From Caballeronia sp. SEWSISQ10-4 2 (GTDB taxonomy: Bacteria > Pseudomonadota > Gammaproteobacteria > Burkholderiales > Burkholderiaceae), in contig NZ_JALPRJ010000024.1 of NCBI RefSeq assembly GCF_030464885.1, forward strand, positions 1 through 64,000: 64,000 nt of DNA. The letters run 5' to 3'. The translations under genes and the position numbers were made by a program. The notes below the pieces were generated by a model. It did no database searches. It had not been told where the DNA came from and worked only from the letters and a program-made list of their open reading frames with translations. Below, one piece after another: positions 26,827-35,729 of the stretch. Numbering within the stretch: position 1 is the stretch's first letter; the number at the start of each line of letters is the position of its first letter.

Positions 26827-27819
26827 CTACTTTTTCGTGATCAGGTCAACTGGTGTTTCAACCACGCCCGACAATTCCGACTGTTTCTTGTGCTCGGAAA
26901 TCGCTTTCAAAGCCGTATCGATACCGAATACCGCCTGCTTCGCGGCGTATTGATCGGCGGTGGCGAGAACCCGGCCATCGGCGAGCATCGGCTTGATGGC
27001 GTTGATGTTGTCGTAACCGACCACCTGCACCTTGCCCGCCTTGCCGGCCGCCCGCACGGCGGAGACGGCGCCGATCGCCATGTTGTCGTTGCCGCACAGC
27101 AATGCTTTCACGTTCGGGTTCGCGTTCAGGATCTGCGATGCCACTGCGTTGCCCTTGTCGATTTCCCAGTCACCCGACTGCAGCGCCACGACCTTCATGC
27201 CGCCCGCCTGCATCGCCTCCTTGAAGCCGGCTGTGCGTTGCTGCGCGTTGGTCGTGGTCGATACGCCTTCGATAATGCCGACTTCATCGCCGGATTTGAG
27301 CTTCTTGGCAAGATAGGCGCCCACCTCTCTCGCACCCTTCGCGTTATCCGGACCGACAAACGGCACGTTCAGGTCTTTCGACTTGAGCACGTCCGGATCG
27401 AGCCGGTTATCGATATTCACCACAATGATTCCGGCATCCACGGCCTTCTTGATGACCGGGACGAGCGCCTTGGAATCAGCCGGGGCGATCACAAGCGCAT
27501 CGACCTTCGAGACGATCATCTGCTCCACGATGCGAATCTGGTTCGCGGTGTCGGTTTCGTCCTTGATGCCGTTGGTGATCAGGTCGAACTGGTTCGGATT
27601 GTGTTTCTGGTAATCCTTGGCGCCGGTTTCCATGGTCAGGAAAAACTCGTTCGCCAGCGATTTCATGACGAGCGCGACCTTCGGCTTGTGTGCGGCTTGC
27701 GCGGCGGCACTCGTGGAGTAAAGCGACAACGGCAGGGCGGCGCAGGCGCTCAGCGACAGTGCGATCGAGATGAAACGGCGGCGCAGTGCGGGTTTGACAG
27801 ACTTGTGATGTGAGTTCAT
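26827..27819 (-). CDS. Sugar ABC transporter periplasmic binding protein (RbsB-like)
   Basis: This 330-residue secreted binding protein has a signal peptide (RRRFISIALSLSACAALPL...AAAQA). The mature protein is a type-1 periplasmic-binding fold for pentoses or hexoses: KPKVALVMKSLANEFFLTM, ALVIAPADSKALVPVIKKA, GNDNMAIGAVSAVR and VVGYDNINAIKPML. Ligand-contact residues cannot be assigned to a given sugar. GGAGATTCGC precedes ATG 27819. First gene of the permease-less locus. Confidence 0.9.
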   Translation of the reverse strand: MNSHHKSVKPALRRRFISIALSLSACAALPLSLYSTSAAAQAAHKPKVALVMKSLANEFFLTMETGAKDYQKHNPNQFDLITNGIKDETDTANQIRIVEQMIVSKVDALVIAPADSKALVPVIKKAVDAGIIVVNIDNRLDPDVLKSKDLNVPFVGPDNAKGAREVGAYLAKKLKSGDEVGIIEGVSTTTNAQQRTAGFKEAMQAGGMKVVALQSGDWEIDKGNAVASQILNANPNVKALLCGNDNMAIGAVSAVRAAGKAGKVQVVGYDNINAIKPMLADGRVLATADQYAAKQAVFGIDTALKAISEHKKQSELSGVVETPVDLITKK

Positions 27820-28193
27820 GCAGCGAATCTCCTGGTTTTGTTTTGAGTTGTTGGATGAAACAGGATGAATGTCCGGGTTCTCGGCTCCGGCAGGTTCTCG
27901 CCCGGGCGACTTCGTGTTCCCCGGTTCGGATTCAGCCGTTGTGTCAGATGTCGAAAAGAGCTTCGATTGAGCACTCCGTCAGATCCCCGCGCGGTCTTGC
28001 ATGCCATCGGCCTGGCGAACGTAAGTTGCGCAGCAAGCTCGCACAGCCCGATGAGCGTGGACGTTTCCACCACGCGCCGCAATTGCTGTTGGCCCTGATC
28101 TTGCCGCGCCACGTAACGACGATGACCAGGCAGCTGACCTCCCGCTCGCGAAACGCGGATGGATCCGCCCGGCTCAGCAGGGCCGGCAAGCTC
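27820..28193. other. Upstream region of the binding-protein gene
   Basis: 374 bases. The only structure I note is GTGGACGTTTCCAC at 28057-28070, with five-base palindromic arms around CGTT, which might be a weak LacI-type site. No gene is supported. Confidence 0.35.
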
Positions 28194-28475
28194 TCACAGA
28201 TCATCGACGGATTCCCCGTCCACCTTCTTGTCGATAATCGCTCGCGCATAGTCGATACCTGCGCGAGTCGCATCGATCGGACTGTCGAACGGTTCCTGCT
28301 CCGGGACGCCGAACATCTCCGACTTGCCGCTCTCGCCGCTCGCACTGCGCGAAATGGTCACGACAATATCGAAATGGCGCGGGCCGTCGTCGGGTTCGTC
28401 GCGTTCTTTCGCGCGGCGCAACGCCTGGACGGTGATCTCAAAGCCTTTGTAGTGATCGGACAAGGGGTGGGACAT
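28194..28475 (-). CDS. Small acidic protein of unknown function
   Basis: This 93-residue cytoplasmic protein starts MSHPLSDHYKGFEITVQALRR and is rich in Asp/Glu. It resembles small Burkholderia proteins beginning with a DHYKGF block that I know only as uncharacterised. AGAGGAGTCGCG sets the start at 28475; the frame is open a little further upstream. A threefold 14-bp repeat lies 43-84 bases upstream, where its promoter should be. No function can be given. Confidence 0.75.
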   Translation of the reverse strand: MSHPLSDHYKGFEITVQALRRAKERDEPDDGPRHFDIVVTISRSASGESGKSEMFGVPEQEPFDSPIDATRAGIDYARAIIDKKVDGESVDDL

Positions 28476-28517
28476 ACGCGACTCCTCTGGGCAAGTTGAA
28501 CGACAGGATCGCACGGC

Positions 28518-28559
28518 TTGATAACTCAACCTTGGTAACACAACCTTGGTAACACAACC
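28518..28559. repeat. Three tandem 14-bp units upstream of the 93-residue gene
   Basis: TTGATAACTCAACC, TTGGTAACACAACC and TTGGTAACACAACC follow each other without spacers; the last two are identical. Each unit is a loose dyad (TTGG...CAAC), so the block could be an operator array. Confidence 0.75.
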
Positions 28560-28916
28560 ACATGGCAGCGCATGGACAGTGCCTGAAGAGACTCTGCTAA
28601 GGCGCTTTGTCGGCGTGATGACAGGCGGTTATCGCGGATGTTGTGACGTTACAACGAGGGCTTCCCGCCATTGTTACGGGCCGCGAAATCGCCGACCGTT
28701 CACACACGCGGGCGGACAAGCGGAAATTGTAAGCCTCCTGGGCAAAATCGTTGCTGTTATGCAGCAGAAGCTTACAAAGCGTATATCGAGGCGTTGAGAA
28801 GCTCGAGTGGGGTAATGTCTTCGCCTTTTGAAAACAACGAACCCCGCGCGGTTTTCAGTGCCGTGGGTTCGAAACCGTACGGCATTTGTATGGCTTTTTG
28901 CCATAATGGGCTGCGT

Positions 28917-28966
28917 GACTGGCCTGCATGACTGGCCTGCATGATTAGCCTGCATGACCGGCCTAC
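28917..28966. repeat. Tandem 13-bp repeat upstream of psiF
   Basis: Units GACTGGCCTGCAT (28917 and 28930, identical), GATTAGCCTGCAT (28943) and a partial GACCGGCCTAC (28956). They lie about 120 bases before the psiF start. Confidence 0.75.
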
Positions 28967-29082
28967 CCGATTGATCCGCCTGACGATGATAAATGACAGC
29001 AAAAGCCGCAGTGGTATTGATACGCGCCTGACCTTGCATCACCTCACCTCGTTTCACGTCATCCACTTAAAGGGAGCATCGA

Positions 29083-29391
29083 ATGAAGATCCAGGCAACC
29101 ATGGCAGCGCTCGCACTGGGCGTAGCTTTAAGCGTGAGCTTCGCTGCAACACCGGCGTTTGCCGATAACAGCCAGCAATCGAAGATGACTACCTGCAACG
29201 CGCAGGCGGCGGGCAAGAAAGGCGATGACCGGAAGGCCTTCATGAAGGACTGCCTCTCCTCGACACCGACAGCGGCCGCCACACCGATGACCCAGCAACA
29301 GAAGATGACGGCGTGCAACAAATCGGCGACGGGCAAGACTGGCGACGACCGCAAGGCCTACATGAAGAGCTGCCTCAGCAACAAGAGCTGA
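29083..29391 (+). CDS. psiF: PsiF-repeat periplasmic protein
   Basis: This 102-residue exported protein has a signal peptide (MKIQATMAALALGVALSVSF...AFA) followed by two PsiF repeats of about 33 residues, each of the form QQ.KM.TCN..A.GK.GDDRKA.MK.CLS. The paired cysteines in each repeat probably form disulfides in the periplasm. In E. coli psiF is phosphate-starvation inducible; the biochemical role is unknown. AGGGAG lies upstream, and a terminator follows at 29422. Confidence 0.9.
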   Translation: MKIQATMAALALGVALSVSFAATPAFADNSQQSKMTTCNAQAAGKKGDDRKAFMKDCLSSTPTAAATPMTQQQKMTACNKSATGKTGDDRKAYMKSCLSNKS

Positions 29392-29421
29392 AGCGCGCGA
29401 GGTGACGTTCCATTGTTTGTT

Positions 29422-29456
29422 GAAGCCGCGGGCCTGTTGGGTACGCGGCTTTTTTC
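29422..29456 (+). terminator. Intrinsic terminator of psiF
   Basis: Stem GCCGCG / CGCGGC with a 13-base loop, followed by six Ts, 30 bases after the psiF stop. Confidence 0.75.
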
Positions 29457-29555
29457 ATGGTTTCTCGCGATTGAATCGTGCATAGGTAAAGTCCCGAACG
29501 CGGGAAAACCCCGCCCCGTCTTATTGCAGTGCAGCTACGGTCGTGCTACGCGACG

Positions 29556-29582
29556 CGCGTTTTATCTCATAAGATGAACGCG
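29556..29582. repeat. Inverted repeat upstream of a membrane protein gene
   Basis: Arms CGCGTTTTATCT and AGATGAACGCG around CATA pair over 11 bases with one bulged T. It sits about 85 bases upstream of the ATG at 29667 and could be an operator or a leader hairpin. Confidence 0.45.
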
Positions 29583-29666
29583 AGGCGGCCACCAGAACAA
29601 TTAATGCGCCATCGGTCCGCCGCAATCTAGCCGGCTTGCAGCACTGCAACGGACGGAGGCCCAAGG

Positions 29667-30143
29667 ATGGTATGGCGATATAAAAACCGCTGGTTCAGGC
29701 GGTGGCTGGTCTTGATCATTTTCTGGGCGGTTCCAGTCATGATCGTTGCTGTAAACGAGATTCGCGAGCAACTGGCCTACGACGCCCAAGACCTCGAGCG
29801 CATCCAGTCCGCCTGGATATTCACAGACGCACAACACGCGTCTCCCACGGCTTCACGCTGCCACGGTTCCCTCGATGAAGCTCGCATAGCCGGTTGTCCG
29901 CCGGACGTGCTGGCTGCCAATGCCGCCAAGAATCGGGACGCAATCGAGGAGTATTCGATTCGCCGCAGCGTGCTGTTCGGTTATCTATGGCATGCGTTTG
30001 TCGGTTACTGGATCGTGCCGGCCGTCACGCTGTTCTTGCTCGGCGCGGTGATCGGGTTGATTCGACGCGCGCTGCGGCGTCCCGCTACCAAAAAACAAGA
30101 CCCGAAGCCCGCCAACGAATCGACGAGTTCCGCCAAGCCTTAA
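29667..30143 (+). CDS. Small membrane protein of unknown function
   Basis: This 158-residue protein has two predicted membrane helices, at about residues 13-30 (WLVLIIFWAVPVMIVAVN) and 107-133 (LWHAFVGYWIVPAVTLFLLGAVIGLI), with a loop of about 75 residues between them holding two cysteines, and a basic C-terminal tail. A GGAGG site precedes ATG 29667. I recognise no family. It stands alone between psiF and the SYLF gene. Confidence 0.7.
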   Translation: MVWRYKNRWFRRWLVLIIFWAVPVMIVAVNEIREQLAYDAQDLERIQSAWIFTDAQHASPTASRCHGSLDEARIAGCPPDVLAANAAKNRDAIEEYSIRRSVLFGYLWHAFVGYWIVPAVTLFLLGAVIGLIRRALRRPATKKQDPKPANESTSSAKP

Positions 30144-30520
30144 ACAGGGCTTTGCGGCGTGGCGGCAGAAGCCTTGCGCGGTTTTTTGCACCGTCCGCGG
30201 CATTTTTAAATTTATTTCGACGGGTAAGTTTGACCGAAAACCGGGCGATCTCGACGGGCTGGCCCGCCGTTTGCGTCTCTTGGTTTTGTCTGGCGTGAAA
30301 GACGAATGTTTCGAACAAACAAGCGTTTTCTCACGTCGACAATGCCTCGGCCGGGCAGGTCAAAATTACCTCGTCGCGTTGATGTGTTCCGGCGAAAGCC
30401 AAGCGGGGTAAGGCTTCGCGAGGTTTCACGACATGTTGTGCAAGTACGTGCCGTGTTATAAAACGCCAAGCTGCAACACCCGTAGATGGGGTTTCCCAAA
30501 AAACCACGATGGAGAAAACG
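30144..30520. other. Intergenic region upstream of the SYLF lipoprotein
   Basis: 377 bases. TGTTGT (30434-30439) and TATAAA (30457-30462), 17 bases apart, might be the promoter of the downstream gene. The left half is partly AT-rich (around 30200-30225). No ORF is supported. Confidence 0.35.
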
Positions 30521-31111
30521 ATGCAAAGACGAAACTTCATGATCAAATCGACTGCCGCGCTTGCGCTGGGGGGCCTCGCGCTTGCCGGATGCACGACCAC
30601 GTCGAATCAGGGCGCACAACAGACCGCTGGCGACGCGGACGCACGCCGTTCGATCGATGCGGATATCGACGCAACCATGCAACGCCTCTACGTGACCGCT
30701 CGCGGTTCGCGTGAACTGGTCGGCAAGGCGCGCGGCGTGCTCGTATTCCCGTCGGTGCTGGCAGCAGGTTTTATCGTCGGGGCGCAGTACGGCAAGGGCG
30801 CGCTGCGCGTTGGCGGCAGCTCGGTCGGCTACTACAGCACGACATCGGGGTCGATCGGCCTGCAAGCTGGCGCGCAATCGAAAGCCATCATCTTCCTGTT
30901 CATGACGCAGGACTCACTCGACAAATTCCGCAATACCGACGGCTGGTCGGTGGGCGGCGACGCATCGGTGGCGCTGGTGAAGATGGGCGCGAACGGCAAT
31001 ATCGATTCGACTACCGCTACGGCGCCGGTCGAAGTGTTCGTGTTGACGAACGCCGGCTTGATGGCGAACCTGTCGCTGGAAGGCACGAAGGTATCGCGCC
31101 TGAAGATCTAA
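30521..31111 (+). CDS. SYLF/YSC84-domain lipoprotein
   Basis: This 196-residue protein has an N-terminal twin-arginine-like start (MQRRNFMIKSTAALALGG) and a lipobox LALAGC, so it is probably a lipoprotein. The rest is a SYLF domain (RGSRELVGKARGVLVFPSVLAAGFIVGAQYGKGALRV ... QAGAQSKAIIFLFMTQDSLDKFR), known in eukaryotes for binding phosphoinositides and in bacteria of unclear function. The start at 30521 is chosen over an in-frame ATG 30509 because the latter overlaps the GGAG ribosome site. A terminator follows. Confidence 0.85.
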   Translation: MQRRNFMIKSTAALALGGLALAGCTTTSNQGAQQTAGDADARRSIDADIDATMQRLYVTARGSRELVGKARGVLVFPSVLAAGFIVGAQYGKGALRVGGSSVGYYSTTSGSIGLQAGAQSKAIIFLFMTQDSLDKFRNTDGWSVGGDASVALVKMGANGNIDSTTATAPVEVFVLTNAGLMANLSLEGTKVSRLKI

Positions 31112-31166
31112 GGAGCTTGGTCGGCCCGCGAAAGCCGGCCCGAGTCCCGAATCACGCACGTAAGAC

Positions 31167-31217
31167 AAAACCGCCGCGCAGCACGACCCGAAGGTCGTAC
31201 CGCGCGGCGGTTTTTTT
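31167..31217. terminator. Bidirectional intrinsic terminator between SYLF and glycosyltransferase genes
   Basis: Outer stem AAAACCGCCGCGC / GCGCGGCGGTTTT, with an inner hairpin ACGACC-CGAA-GGTCGT, A-rich on the left and T-rich on the right. Confidence 0.8.
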
Positions 31218-31242
31218 GCGACGTTCCTGGTGGACGCGCCTT

Positions 31243-32310
31243 TTAGCTGGTCGCGCTGTCGATCAGTTTGAAGCGCGAACGCTTTTGCGCACGCACGACC
31301 GCCTGATAAGCATCGACATATTGCTGCGCCATGCGACGCGACGTAAAGCGTTCTTCGAAGCGCTTGCGCACGCCTTCGCGTGACACGGTATGCAACCGGT
31401 TCACCGCGGCCACGGCGCCAATCTCGTCCTCGACGATAAACCCCGTCACGCCATCGTCCACCACTTCCGGCACCGCGCCGCGATTGAACGCGATCACTGG
31501 CGTGCCGCACGCCATCGACTCGATCATCACAAGACCGAACGGCTCCGGCCAGTCAATCGGGAACAGCAGCGCGTGGGCGCCGGAGAGGAAGTCGGCCTTC
31601 TGGCCGTCGTCGATTTCACCGATGAATTCCACGTACGGCAATTCCATCAGAGGCGCGATCTCGCGTTCGTAATACTCGCGGTCCGCCGAGTCCACCTTCG
31701 CCGCGATCTTGATTTTCATGCCGCAGCGGCCGGCGATCCGGATGGCGGTATCGACGCGTTTTTCCGGCGATATCCGCCCGAGGAACGCCAGGTAAGTCTG
31801 TTCGACCGGCTGCGGCATGTAACGCATTTCCGGCAGTCCGTGATACACCGTCGTCAGCCACTTGGCCTGCGGCAACGGATGACGTTGCGCGTCCGAAATG
31901 GAGATTACCGGTGCGGTATTGAACGTGTTGAAGATCGGCTGTTGCTCGGGCAGATCGAGACGGCCGTGCAGCGTGGTGACGAACGGCGTGTCCTGGCGTT
32001 TGAACAGCGAGAACGAGTAGTAATCCATGTGGAAATGCAGCACGTCGAAATCGTCGGCGCGGCGTCGCACCATTTCCATCAGCAGCATGTGCGGGGCGAT
32101 CCGGTCGCGGATGGCCGGATCCAGGCGCAACGCGCGCGGCCATACGGCTTCCAGTTTCGCCTTGGTTTGCGAGTCGCCTGAAGCGAACAAGGTCACGTCG
32201 TGTCCGAGTTCGACCAGCGCCTCGGTGATATACGACACGACCCGCTCAGTCCCGCCATACAGCTTGGGCGGCACCGATTCGGTCAAGGGGGCTATCTGTG
32301 CAATTCTCAT
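31243..32310 (-). CDS. Glycosyltransferase family 4 protein
   Basis: This 355-residue GT-B retaining glycosyltransferase has the N-terminal KLYGGTERVVSYITEALVELGHDVTLFASGD acceptor-side motif. The donor-binding E-x7-E region is PEPFGLVMIESMACGTPVIAFNRGAVPEVV near residue 270. The start at 32310 is set by GGAG nine bases upstream; a 5-codon earlier ATG is less likely. It lies about 240 bases downstream of otsA on the same strand. Acceptor and sugar donor are unknown; the neighbourhood suggests osmoprotectant or envelope sugars. Confidence 0.88.
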   Translation of the reverse strand: MRIAQIAPLTESVPPKLYGGTERVVSYITEALVELGHDVTLFASGDSQTKAKLEAVWPRALRLDPAIRDRIAPHMLLMEMVRRRADDFDVLHFHMDYYSFSLFKRQDTPFVTTLHGRLDLPEQQPIFNTFNTAPVISISDAQRHPLPQAKWLTTVYHGLPEMRYMPQPVEQTYLAFLGRISPEKRVDTAIRIAGRCGMKIKIAAKVDSADREYYEREIAPLMELPYVEFIGEIDDGQKADFLSGAHALLFPIDWPEPFGLVMIESMACGTPVIAFNRGAVPEVVDDGVTGFIVEDEIGAVAAVNRLHTVSREGVRKRFEERFTSRRMAQQYVDAYQAVVRAQKRSRFKLIDSATS

Positions 32311-32551
32311 TGTTCGCGTCTCCACTCGGTCTCACGTCGCCGTGATGTTTAGTCGGTGATAGTGCTCGGCACGATCGCCGGTCGTACTCGCGCGACGAGC
32401 AGCGCGAGAGCACGAAACCGTATTATTGGCCGCGGATGCCTGAAAGTTGGCAAAACTTTCATTTGCGCGACGCTGTTACAGTCGCGAAACACTCGAACAT
32501 CGTTGATTTCTTGCGGTTTTCAGCCCGATATCCAGTCGTCAAGCGCGGGTT

Positions 32552-33958
32552 TTATTTGCTGTTCGCCGGGCGTTTGTTGAGCTTCACGCCGCGCAGGTCG
32601 GCGAGAAAAGAGTCGCGCCACACGCCAAGATCGTATTTGCGCAGCATGACCATGTTGGTCTCGTAACGCTCGCGGCGTTCGGCGAGCGGCATGGAAAGCG
32701 CCCGTCCAATTGCCTCGCTCATCCCTACGATGTCGTGCGGATTCACCATCAACGCACCCGTCATCTCGTCGGCGGCGCCCGCGAACTGGGACAACACGAG
32801 TACGCCGGGATCGTCGGGATTTTGCGCCGCGACATATTCCTTCGCGACCAGGTTCATGCCGTCACGCAGCGGCGTGACCAGTCCGATCTGCGATTCACGA
32901 AACAGCGACATCAGCTTCCAGCGGTCATAGCGCTGGTTCATATAGCGGATCGGCGTGTAGTCGAGACCCGAGTAACGGCCGTTGATACGTCCTGCTTCGT
33001 ATTCCAGGTTATGACGGATCTGCTGATACGTATCGACGTCCGAGCGCGTAGGCGGCGCGATCTGCACGAGCGTGACATTGCCCCGCCATTCCGGCGATTT
33101 CTCCAGGAAATACTCGAACGCCTTGAAGCGCTCGACCAGACCCTTCGAATAGTCCAGCCGGTCCACGCTCATGATGAGCTTGCGGCCCTCCAGGCTCTGC
33201 TTCAGGTCCATCACGTCCTGACGCGCTTCGCCCCGAGTGGCTTGTTCGGCGATTTCATCGGGGAAGATACCGATGCGGTACACGCCGGTTTTCAGCTTGC
33301 GGCCGAACGCCTCGACTTCGCCGTCGGGGGACGCTTTTCCATGCGCGTGACGGACGATGTAATCGTGGAAAGCGGTCTGGTCGCCCGGGGTCTGGAAGCC
33401 CACGACGTCGTAGCAGCACAGCGACTTGACCAGTTCCTCATGAGGCGGAATGTTGAGCAGGATCTGCGGCGACGGAAACGGGATATGCAGGAAAAACCCC
33501 ATCCGGTTGGTCACGCCTTCCGAGCGCAGCGCTTCGCCGAACGGGATCAGATGATAGTCGTGGACCCAGATGACATCGTCGGGTTGCAGCAGTTTGATCG
33601 CGCGATGCGCCAGCCACGAATTGACCCGCCGATAACCCGCGTATTCGTCGCGGTCGTAGACGGCCAGATCATTGCGATAGTGGAAGACGGGCCACAAGGT
33701 TGCGTTCGAAAAACCGCGGTAATACTGGTCGTAGTCTTTCTTCGGCAAGCCGACCGTCGCGAACGTGACCGCGCCGTCCTGTTCGAGTTTCGGGCCCTGG
33801 TTCGCCACGCTGTCGCTCACTACGTCGCCGCTCCAGCCGAACCAGACCCCGCCGCTGTCCTTCAGCGCGCCGAAGACACCCACTGCGAGGCCTCCGGCCG
33901 AGCCTTTGGTTTCTGTTGGCGAGGCTACGCGATTCGATACAACGACTAAGCGGCTCAT
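32552..33958 (-). CDS. otsA: Trehalose-6-phosphate synthase
   Basis: This 468-residue GT20 enzyme joins UDP-glucose and glucose-6-phosphate to make trehalose-6-phosphate, an osmoprotectant precursor. Diagnostic blocks are GSAGGLAVGVFGALK near the start, WVHDYHLIPFGEALR near 130, FFLHIPFPSPQIL, DRLDYSKGL near 268 and LRDGMNLVAKEYVAAQ near 375. The length matches E. coli OtsA (474). The phosphatase gene otsB is not in the window. Confidence 0.95.
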   Translation of the reverse strand: MSRLVVVSNRVASPTETKGSAGGLAVGVFGALKDSGGVWFGWSGDVVSDSVANQGPKLEQDGAVTFATVGLPKKDYDQYYRGFSNATLWPVFHYRNDLAVYDRDEYAGYRRVNSWLAHRAIKLLQPDDVIWVHDYHLIPFGEALRSEGVTNRMGFFLHIPFPSPQILLNIPPHEELVKSLCCYDVVGFQTPGDQTAFHDYIVRHAHGKASPDGEVEAFGRKLKTGVYRIGIFPDEIAEQATRGEARQDVMDLKQSLEGRKLIMSVDRLDYSKGLVERFKAFEYFLEKSPEWRGNVTLVQIAPPTRSDVDTYQQIRHNLEYEAGRINGRYSGLDYTPIRYMNQRYDRWKLMSLFRESQIGLVTPLRDGMNLVAKEYVAAQNPDDPGVLVLSQFAGAADEMTGALMVNPHDIVGMSEAIGRALSMPLAERRERYETNMVMLRKYDLGVWRDSFLADLRGVKLNKRPANSK

Positions 33959-34205
33959 TGCTGGCTTCCTTTTTTTGCAATTCTGTTCGGGTGTGTGTTT
34001 TTTCAGGGCGGTACCCGGCGCGACGGTTGAGGCCCTTTGTGAGTGCCGGTGCGCTTCTCTTCATTCTCCATGAGCGGTCTTCGTTCGGCTTCGTGCGGAG
34101 GCCTCAGTTCAATCTCAATTCAAGGTTTGTCGCGTTTCGGGTTTTCCGTGCTCGCGTACGTTCGCTTCATGAGCTTGCCCGCAATCTCGATGCCACGGCA
34201 TTTTC

Positions 34206-35501
34206 TCAACGCCGTTCCGCCGGTTTGGCCGCAGTGCCGGCAGGCGCGTTCGGGGCCGTTGTCGCCGCCGAATGCGCCGATGCATCCGGTCCGTAACGCT
34301 CTCCCCGGCTTGCCACCGGATCGGCTTCCGTGTTGGCTGTCCGGCTCGATGCCGGCGGCCTGATTACTCTGTTTGTGGCGTTTGCGCCATCCGCCACGCC
34401 GCGTTCAAGCGGCGCGGCAAAGTCGACGTGCTCCCCCTCCGGCGACAAATCCGCTCTCGCGCGCGGCAGGAACTGCGGATACGCCGATTGCACGAAGTTC
34501 AGCAGACCCTCGCGCACGCGGCATCGAAGATCGAAGTTCAAGCCCGAATCGAAGGAACTGACGAGCACGCGAATCTGCATGGACTTTTCGGTGGCGTCGG
34601 TGACTTGCAGGACCTGCACGCGTTTGTCCCATTCCGGCGCGTTCTGCAAAATTCTGTCGAGTTCTTCGCGCAACGGCGCGACCGGCATGCGGTAATCGAC
34701 GTAGAAAAACACCGTGCCAATGATCTGCGAACTGTTGCGCGTCCAGTTCGCGAACGGATTCTCGATAAACCATTGCAACGGCACGATCAAACGCCGCTGG
34801 TCCCAGATGCGGATAGAGACGTAGGTGCCGGTGATTTCCTCCACTCGCCCCCATTCGCCCTGGATGACGACTACATCGTCGAGCCGGATGGGTTGCGACA
34901 GCGCGATCTGCAATCCCGCGATCAAATTGCCCAGCACCGGCCGCGCCGCGATACCGGCGACCAGTCCCGCCACGCCCGCTGAAGCCAGCAAGCTCGCGCC
35001 GACCTGCCGCACGGCGGGAAACGTCATCAGCGCGCCGCCAAAGCCGATGATCACGATCACCACCATCACCGAACGCGCCAGCACGCGTGCCTGCGTGTGA
35101 ATCCGGCGCGCCTGCAGGTTGTCCTGGTTATCGAGCGGATGGGCCTGCACCAGCGCCTCGGCCACAGCACCCACCGAACGCACCGCAAGCCAGGTCAGCG
35201 CGACGATCAGCAACACGGTAAGCAAGTCGCGCAGCGCCGCGGCGAACGGCAGCGTATCGGGTGCTTCGACCACCACGAAACCCAGCGCGAGAATGATCAG
35301 CAGCGCGAGCGCGGGGTTGTCGATAAAACGCAATACCACGCTCATCAACGGATACGGCCGCGCAATGCGCACCAGGATTCGCGCGCCGACCCAATGCGCG
35401 CCGATCGCGAACACCACGGCAAGCGACGCCACGACAAACGTGCCGGGCCAGGAATTGAGCGGGGCGGAAGCGATCCGCTCGAAGGAGTCGAAAGAGATCA
35501 T
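34206..35501 (-). CDS. MscS-family mechanosensitive channel
   Basis: This 431-residue inner-membrane channel has four or five N-terminal hydrophobic helices, then the pore-lining MscS helix (ASLLASAGVAGLVAGIAARPVLGNLIAGLQIA) and the beta domain (IRLDDVVVIQGEWGRVEEITGTYVSIRIWDQRRLIVPLQWF). The tail beyond residue 380 is low-complexity Ala/Pro. I start at ATG 35501; the frame is open to 35627, but that extension is Pro/Ser-rich and unlike a membrane start. No strong ribosome site is seen. It may act with OtsA in osmotic adaptation. Confidence 0.88.
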   Translation of the reverse strand: MISFDSFERIASAPLNSWPGTFVVASLAVVFAIGAHWVGARILVRIARPYPLMSVVLRFIDNPALALLIILALGFVVVEAPDTLPFAAALRDLLTVLLIVALTWLAVRSVGAVAEALVQAHPLDNQDNLQARRIHTQARVLARSVMVVIVIIGFGGALMTFPAVRQVGASLLASAGVAGLVAGIAARPVLGNLIAGLQIALSQPIRLDDVVVIQGEWGRVEEITGTYVSIRIWDQRRLIVPLQWFIENPFANWTRNSSQIIGTVFFYVDYRMPVAPLREELDRILQNAPEWDKRVQVLQVTDATEKSMQIRVLVSSFDSGLNFDLRCRVREGLLNFVQSAYPQFLPRARADLSPEGEHVDFAAPLERGVADGANATNRVIRPPASSRTANTEADPVASRGERYGPDASAHSAATTAPNAPAGTAAKPAERR

Positions 35502-35729
35502 CGTCGTCGTGGAATCAGCCTTGAAAGGTGATGTCGGAGAGATGCATACGACGCGGGATGGTGAGAAAGCCGCTGGTACCTTGAGCGCAGCGACGCCAGC
35601 AGCCAGTTGGCCTGACCAGCGTGGCACATGATGAGATGAGTATTCTATGGCATGACGGCATGGGACACAGCGGCGCCAGCCGATGAACCGGCGGGCGGCA
35701 TGAACAAACCTGTCACGTCAGAGCGCAGC

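Larger units (their letters stand above)
28476..29082. other. Repeat-bearing intergenic region between the 93-residue protein and psiF
   Basis: 607 bases with two short tandem-repeat blocks (28518-28559 and 28917-28966). A 38-codon frame at 28817-28933 ends inside the second repeat and has no clear ribosome site. The remainder is featureless. Confidence 0.45.

Noticed and set aside
28860..28890. GGGTTCGAAACC, resembling a tRNA T-arm
   Set aside because: No acceptor, D-arm or anticodon stem can be folded around it.
28817..28933. 38-codon ORF ending in the 13-bp repeat array
   Set aside because: No clear ribosome site; reads into repeat sequence, so likely chance.
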